Shown: positions 58,415-64,000 of the stretch, one piece after another
Layout: each line of letters starts with the position of its first letter
Numbering within the stretch: position 1 is the stretch's first letter
Assembly: GCA_030015575.1 (NCBI GenBank)
Contig: JASDDO010000001.1
Location: 320,883,595-320,947,594, forward strand
Direction: 5' to 3'
Source: Agapanthus africanus
Taxonomy: Eukaryota > Streptophyta > Magnoliopsida > Asparagales > Amaryllidaceae
Length of the DNA: 64,000 nt
The notes under the pieces: generated by a model
The model's input: the letters and a program-made list of their open reading frames with translations, nothing else
What the model was told of the DNA's origin: nothing
Database searches by the model: none
Made by a program: the position numbers and the translations under genes

Positions 58415-60529
58415 AAAGAAATTCGTCCCCGAATTGAAAAAAAATATACCGATATGCGTACCTTCAAAGAGAAGATTAAAATCCTCAAATCTCGCTCGCA
58501 GCCTCCCAAGTGACTATCTCACTATACGGCTACGTCCAAGGAAACCCTTCATAGATGGCAAGACCCTTGGCCGACGTTTCTCTGCCTGCCGGGCCATTAA
58601 CACAATTGGCTGCTGGCGAACGAAAGATCACGTCTAAGCTTAATTGGTCTGGTGCTAAATCATGAGAGAAAGGTCATGAAGGTAATTGTAAAGTATCATC
58701 ACAAGGAATACGGGGTGAAATTCAATAATCTGGGCGGAAGTGCCAAATTAAAGGCAACGAAACTAACTCGCTTATAGGATCTCAGAAGGACCTAAATCCT
58801 GGGACATGCTTCCCGAAATCCAACACGTCATTCATCGGAAGTCCATAGGCATACATGATCTGTCCCTGCGAACTCGAGTCTATGACCAACACAGTCATCA
58901 TAAGACCTCAGCTCGCAATGGACAATTCCCATCCTGACCTAACACAACTGGACCATCTCCGAAGTCTCTAGACATAGCTGGGGTCCAAAATCCTACTTAC
59001 GCAGAGTCAGAAAAACAACAGACTGGTGATCGATACGACCTAACCTCTAAACCTAAAGGTGGCCAATTGGAGTGTCTCCTGATAACAGCTATCGAAGGAG
59101 AACCCTAACGATGGCGAGTGACGATCCCCAACTGCTGACAACAATCCAAACAAACACTCAACATAACAAGAAACAACTGAGCACATAGAGTATAACCGGA
59201 CGACAAGAATCCGAATGGAGTCACACCCTGACTAAACTTGGGTAGAAACCATAACGAAATTCATGGAGATCTGCTCCCACTCCTACTTCGGAACGGTAAA
59301 AGATTGCAACTCTCCAGCCGGCCCCAGATGCTCGACCCAAGCACACAACAAGACAGACACCCTGAAACAAAACCTGAAACTTCTTTTTACATCCCTGTCC
59401 ACCCGTAACTATCTCACAAGTCACGCTAAATGTTGGTGGAACTTGAATGCATAAAGAGAGTTGACAGATGTGCGTGTTCTAGGATTTCACGTCTCTACCT
59501 GATAATGTCAGGTACACAAACGTGTCCCTAACTTAGCACGTCATTGTCGCAAATCAAGGTCTCCGAATCATTACCCAGCCGAGTATGCTCAAGTATCACT
59601 GACGAACGAGTATCGGCGGGCAGTGTCTCGCGAAAACGATTTAAGGAAAGTGGTCGGGCGCGGACATGAGCAAGCTGTCCCCTCCGTAGAGACGAACTTA
59701 TGCTGTACTCAACGATCACACAAGAACTGTAAATCTGCAGAAGACTATCACAATAATCAAAATCCGCTGCAAGAAGATGTACATTAAGCTCTGGTGGTCT
59801 GTGGAAAATCTGACACGACTCTCAAACAAGTAGTGTCTCCAAATCTCCAACGCAAAACCACCGCGGCCATCTCCAGATCCTGAGTGGAATATCCTTCTCG
59901 TACTTCCTCCAATGTAGGGAAGCAAAAGCGATAACTCTATAGTGTCACCTCAGTACACACTCGAGCCCACTCAAGAAACATTACAGTTTAAACAACAAGG
60001 TCGCCCGAACCAGAAAGAAAGGAAAGGACTGATGCAGTTGTTAACCGAATCTCCAACTGCCAAAAACTCCGTACACATGCCTCAGTCCACAGAACAGAAA
60101 CCTCCATCTCGGTCAATTCAGTCGACGGTGCAGCACTACTCTCGTAATCCTGCACGAAACGGCGGTAAAAACCTGCTAAGCCCAACAATCTGCGGATCTC
60201 CATCCTGCACACAAGTCTGGGCCTAAACTGTACGGTCACGATCTCCCTCGGGACCATACAAAACCGTCTCCCGTGACTACAAGACCTAGGAGTCAACACA
60301 AAACAAGCCTGAAGAAACACTCCGAGAATTTAGCAAACTGCTGGTGCTCTCCCAGTATCTGCATAATAAATCCTCAAGTGCTGCTCCTGTTCCTCAAGAC
60401 ACATTAGATAGACCAGAATGTCGTAAATAACATAACAGTAACTGGTCGAGGAATGGCCTGAAGAAATCCGGTTCATCACATCTACGAATGCTGCTAGGGC
60501 ATCAGTGAATCCAATGACTCACTAAAACA
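58415..60529 (-). pseudogene. Gypsy H decayed integrase, RNase H and RT
   Basis: Read from the right. RT/RNase H fragments include MEIRRLLGLAGFYRRFVQDY (60320-59988) and LEIWRHYLFESRVRFSTDHQ (59925-59716). A linker matching gypsy B ([18 protein letters not shown], 59719-59528) follows. The integrase part (59500-58450) has no long frame and only scattered similarity. Many stops and frameshifts make H older than B by coding decay. It is cut at 60529 inside RT by copia I; the gag and 5' LTR are outside the window. Confidence 0.85.
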
Positions 60530-61608
60530 TGTTGGAGATAGTGCCCTCAGAGTCAATTATTGGATTACAGGCACGTGATTGCAATGATTGAGGGAGGACC
60601 TGTCCCGGTAGAACAGTCTTACTCGAGATGATAGTATGCTATCTGGTTTATCTTTATCATCGTGTACTGCTTAGGTGACCTGACAGGTCGCTATTACACG
60701 TCGATAGAGCCCTTAGGATTCTTGCTTGACCACCAGCAGTATGAGGGCGATCATATAAGTGGGAGCTGGGGTCTATAAGCACATCCTTAAATGGTCCCTG
60801 GTCGTGGGAGTTTCGAGACAGGGTATCGATACTCCAGAGTAGACTAGTGTATACAGTCGAGACCCCGACGAGGGGCGGTGGCCGGTCTCACAAGCCACTG
60901 GTGTCTGTTGGATCACCTAAGATTTATACAGGTGCTCATTGGGTTATGAGTACACCGGACAGGACTCGCCGGGAACATGCTAGTTGGTCTTATACCAGAC
61001 GTCAGATAGCAGTTCCCAGGTGACATGTGTACAGGTTAGTTCATCGATCTGAGGATCGTCATTTGTCTCGTGTGAGTTCCCACTGTACTTTGATTACTAC
61101 CCTACCACGCTCAAAGGAGACGTGCAAACAGGTTTTAGTTGGGTACAGTCCCGAGCCACATGGAGGCAGTGAGCGTATCTTCAGGGGTTCGTCTCTCCCG
61201 GTATTGGGGGTGAGGTCTCGCTGTGTCTAGGAGAGCCACTACACAAAGCCCTCGGCCGAGGCAGGAGATTTACTGGTAGGTATTCCAGTAGTATCTCAGG
61301 GTGTTCTGGGCTACACTCCGACACGGCTTGTACCGCTTTTGGGGGTCTGACTTTTACCAACCCCCTAGGCCCGCTATGCGATGCTCATAGACGAACGGAC
61401 CGGACTGTACGGATATTGTCACTGACAGGCTCAGTAGGGTGTCAGGATGAGTTCGCTCATCGATGTCCCTTTTGGTCAATACCTGGTAGCCCGTTACGTA
61501 TTAGCTTATACCTCTGACGTGCTAGTAGTTAAATCCACAACCAAGGTGTTGACGTGTCTTTAGAGTCCCCCACATTCAGTTACTCAAGCTTTCGGGCGAA
61601 AAGCTGTA

Positions 61609-61764
61609 GAGGCTGTATGGAGATATGGCAAGGTCCGCTCAGATGCGTGCGGTATTGCACGGATCAGGATCGGACAGTTTGTACTAGAGGCCGTATGGAT
61701 ATATAAAAGGGTTCGATCAGATACGTGCGGTATTGCACGGATCAGGATCGGACGGATAATACTA
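61609..61764 (+). repeat. 78-bp duplication of the LTR core region with TATA box
   Basis: TGCGGTATTGCACGGATCAG occurs at 61648 and 61726. The second copy has TATATAAAAGG at 61700-61710. The first copy, and the single copies in both E LTRs, have AGATATGGCA at this place. Confidence 0.85.
61700..61710 (+). promoter_or_regulatory. TATA box, copia I LTR
   Basis: TATATAAAAGG is a near-consensus plant TATA box. The LTR position and orientation fit the element's promoter. Confidence 0.7.
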
Positions 61765-62762
61765 GCCGGCTTTGGTTTAAGCCGGATCCTAGTATAGTAC
61801 AGTGTAGATTTTGTCTCATTGCATTTGTATTTCGGTCGGAATACAAATGCGGGTGTGTATGCACAGTAGCGGGGTTTTCCTGTAGTTTATTACGGGACCA
61901 GTTTTCTGGAGTTGCCAGTTTGCTTTCCGTTTCGACCATTTTCATTTGTATCGTTCATTGGCCGAAGATTGGTGGAGGAGGGCTTATTTGCAATTGTGTA
62001 AATAAGCTTTTCTGGAGGGGGTCTTTGCATTTTGTTGTATCATGATGACTTAGCCTCCATTGACTTCTAGGATCATGATGGTTCATGATTGCTTAACTTT
62101 TGTCATGGTGATGGTGATGGATTATGATGGTGGAGTATGATTTTGGTTGTGATGATTCTTGATCATCATCACACCTTTTCTCTCTCTCTCTCTCTTGCAT
62201 TATGAGGGTCTCTCTTTTGTTTTTGGATACACACTCTCCTCTCTTGCTCTTGCTCATGCCATGGCCGGCCACATTGGGGTGGGCTGTCCAAATTTTTGGG
62301 TGTGGGATTTGTTGTTCTTTTGATGCTCCAAAAATCCCCAAGTCCCTCTACATAGTTCTTGTATCATCCCTCCACCAAAATGGCACCTCTATAAACCCCA
62401 TATGAGACTTGAGTACTACACATTCTACAGCAATCTTGGGCACGTCGACTAGCCAGCTTCGTGCCCGAGTTGCCTCGGTATTGAGGTGGGAGCCCGTAAA
62501 AGATGCAGATGATGTGGTGCCCTTCCGGCAAGGAGGCGACGACCGGAGTTTCCGCAGGAGATCGGGACGACGACGAGAAGACCGGAGGACTCGGATCAGT
62601 CGGTATATCTCTAACCCATCTTGTAGTTAGCTAGGACTAGTTAATGGTTCGATCCGGGTGTTTAGTGTGCGGTGGTGCCGGTTCAAGAAAAAATTAAAGT
62701 TTATCACCGCTTCCGCATTTGGCTGTCGGATTGACGGCCGGGGCACCGCCGTGCACTTACAT

Positions 62763-62774
62763 TGGTATCAGAGC
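62763..62774 (+). other. Primer-binding site of copia I (tRNA-iMet)
   Basis: TGGTATCAGAGC one base after the LTR end. Confidence 0.93.
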
Positions 62775-62974
62775 CTCGCCATTAACTTAGTCTAGCTTTG
62801 TTTAATGTGTTTACATTTTCGATCGATCAAAATTCCAAAATCCGCGTTTTCTTCACATCAGTTTTTTGTTGAATTTTTTCTTGCTCGAAAAATTTTTCAG
62901 GTTGCAGAAAAGTGATGTACTGGAAATTATAAGAACACTGTAGAAATTCGATACAGTGACTCCACAGTGGGATT

Positions 62975-63018
62975 GCGGAACCGCGGCCAAACACCCCTTT
63001 GGGCCGCGGTTCCGCCGC
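62975..63018. repeat. GC-rich inverted-repeat module, copia I
   Basis: GCGGAACCGCGGCCAA and TTGGGCCGCGGTTCCGC are inverted copies around an ACACCCCT spacer. Confidence 0.86.
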
Positions 63019-63206
63019 ACTCTGTTGAGATCGCTGCATCAAATTTCTGCTGTTGCTCTCTGGGTTGATTTTAGGGTTTTTGGAATATTATTTTTGGGCC
63101 CAGAATTTCTTGATGTGCTACAGTAGTACTTGGGGGCCCACTTGTTAAAATTTGATCGATCGGATATTTTAAACACATTATTTCACAGTATTTACATTAT
63201 ATCTGC

Positions 63207-63292
63207 GACCGTGAATGTCACTCGATCGGTAAATCCTGTCTAACTGCTATAGCCCGGTTAGACGGATTTGCGAACGTGACTTTCACTTTGAT
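63207..63292 (+). other. Constant-loop hairpin, copia I
   Basis: GTGAATGTCAC pairs with GTGACTTTCAC (one mismatch), and AAATCCTGTCTA with TAGACGGATTT. The loop contains TGCTATA at 63245-63251. Confidence 0.72.
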
Positions 63293-64000
63293 GTTCTGTG
63301 TATTGCTGTGATGTTGCGGATCGGTCGTGGGGATAGCCTGGATGCAATGCTAGTACAGTTTTTGTTGTATTATGTACATTTGATATTGCGGGGCGAGCGT
63401 CCGACATGTGGACTGCCGTCACTGCCTGTTTGTATTATTATTTTGGGGCACGGCCAGGTTGCGGTCGATGTACCCGTTGTATGTATATTTTACTTTCTGT
63501 ACTAGGATTGCCCCGCGGAGGGGTGCTCGGATAGCCGGGTTCTAGAGGGCAACAAGCCCGCATCTCATGGCATTGAGACGGAGGGGGCTTCACTCTAGGA
63601 TTGGCGGGCTATTCGCCGCACTCGTAGGGGGTACAGGTTGACCCAGGAGGGGTGCCCAAGTTACCGGATTCCGTGAAGTGCTGGGTGGTCCATTCACGTT
63701 GCTGAAGGGGGCTGCCTCGCTTCAGGTTTTGGCGGGTAACTTGCCGCGCTCATAGGGGTCTAGGATTTCATTGCACAGGTTATCCACACGACCAGGGGAA
63801 CGTCGGGTTTCAGTAGTGGCTCTGTGAAACCCGGGGATCCCAAATATCTGTATTGTTCTGTGATGCTGTACATTTCTGTGATGTTGCATTTTCTCACGCC
63901 TTGAGCGAATATAATATATTGGTATATATATTAGTAGATGTTGTATATGTTTTGCATCCGCGCTAGTCCAGTCCCCTCTCTGTCGTTAGTTAGCTAACCT

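Larger units (their letters stand above)
60530..62761 (+). mobile_element. 5' LTR of copia I
   Basis: 2232 bp, TGTTGGAGATAG...GCACTTACA, followed by a primer site. It is the same family as copia E but about 110 bp longer, mostly because of a 78-bp duplication of the promoter region (61609-61764). The last third also diverges strongly from E (61950-62420). Confidence 0.92.
62775..64000 (+). other. Leader of copia I, continues past the window
   Basis: Aligns with copia E 28211-29400. It contains the GC-rich inverted repeat (62975-63018), the constant-loop hairpin (63207-63292) and guanine-rich modules. A ~55-bp piece at about 63556-63610 is absent from copia E but present in the copia C leader. 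No gene is seen. Confidence 0.8.

Noticed and set aside
58434..60226. Small plus-strand frames opposite the gypsy H interior
   Set aside because: The minus strand carries recognisable RNase H and linker sequence; the plus-strand frames are shadows.
1..64000. tRNA genes suggested by TGGTATCAGAGC or TGGCGCCGTTGCC matches
   Set aside because: These match only the 3' ends of tRNAs and sit directly beside LTRs, so they are primer-binding sites. No full cloverleaf was seen.
1..64000. CRISPR array or bacterial operon
   Set aside because: Repeat arrays have no unique spacers of regular length, and all genes are plant retrotransposon types.

Overview
This window looks like repeat-only heterochromatin from a flowering plant, probably a eudicot. 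No host gene, rRNA, tRNA or CRISPR array could be supported. Every recognisable coding stretch belongs to an LTR retrotransposon. Plant-type features are tRNA-iMet primer sites (TGGTATCAGAGC), one tRNA-Asp site (TGGCGCCGTTGCC), Ty1/copia elements with ~2.1 kb LTRs, chromodomain Ty3/gypsy elements with 2.9-3.8 kb LTRs, and an Athila/Tat-like Ty3/gypsy element.

Layout. (1) 1-2686: right-hand part of a Ty3/gypsy LTR (+). (2) 2687-11266: copia A (-), its 3' LTR cut by the LTR at 1-2686; gag-pol is nearly complete, with two nonsense codons and one frameshift. (3) 11267-16441: leader and 5' LTR of an older copia C (-), holding a 2.38 kb LTR-like insertion (11815-14194). (4) 16442-17906: LTR of copia D (-), inserted in the LTR of C. 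(5) 17907-26079: gypsy B (+), with 5' LTR, gag, protease, RT-RNaseH and integrase; its integrase is cut by (6) copia E (+), whose 5' LTR is 26080-28197, internal parts 28198-32482 and 51317-52687, and 3' LTR 52688-54621. (7) Inside E is element F (32483-51311), an Athila/Tat-like gag-protease element without RT or integrase, with TSD ATTCC. (8) Inside F is element G (37683-47411, -), a Tekay/Del-like chromovirus derivative with two 2945-bp LTRs and TSD TCAAT, lacking the gag capsid region and the RT core. (9) 54622-60529: gypsy H (-), same family as B, inserted in the 3' LTR of E. (10) 60530-64000: copia I (+), same family as E, inserted in the pol of H and running off the window.

The window is therefore a nest about six levels deep (C > D > B > E > F > G). 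Several inserted elements (E, F, G) lack or have decayed enzymes but kept LTRs, primer sites and structured leaders, so they were probably mobilised in trans. The most unusual content is noncoding: a hairpin with a constant TGCTATA loop and a changing stem in four copia leaders; a long hairpin with compensatory changes in three gypsy LTRs; and a GC-rich inverted-repeat module found in both copia leaders and the LTR of the gypsy-type element F. Divergence figures and alignments were made by eye.
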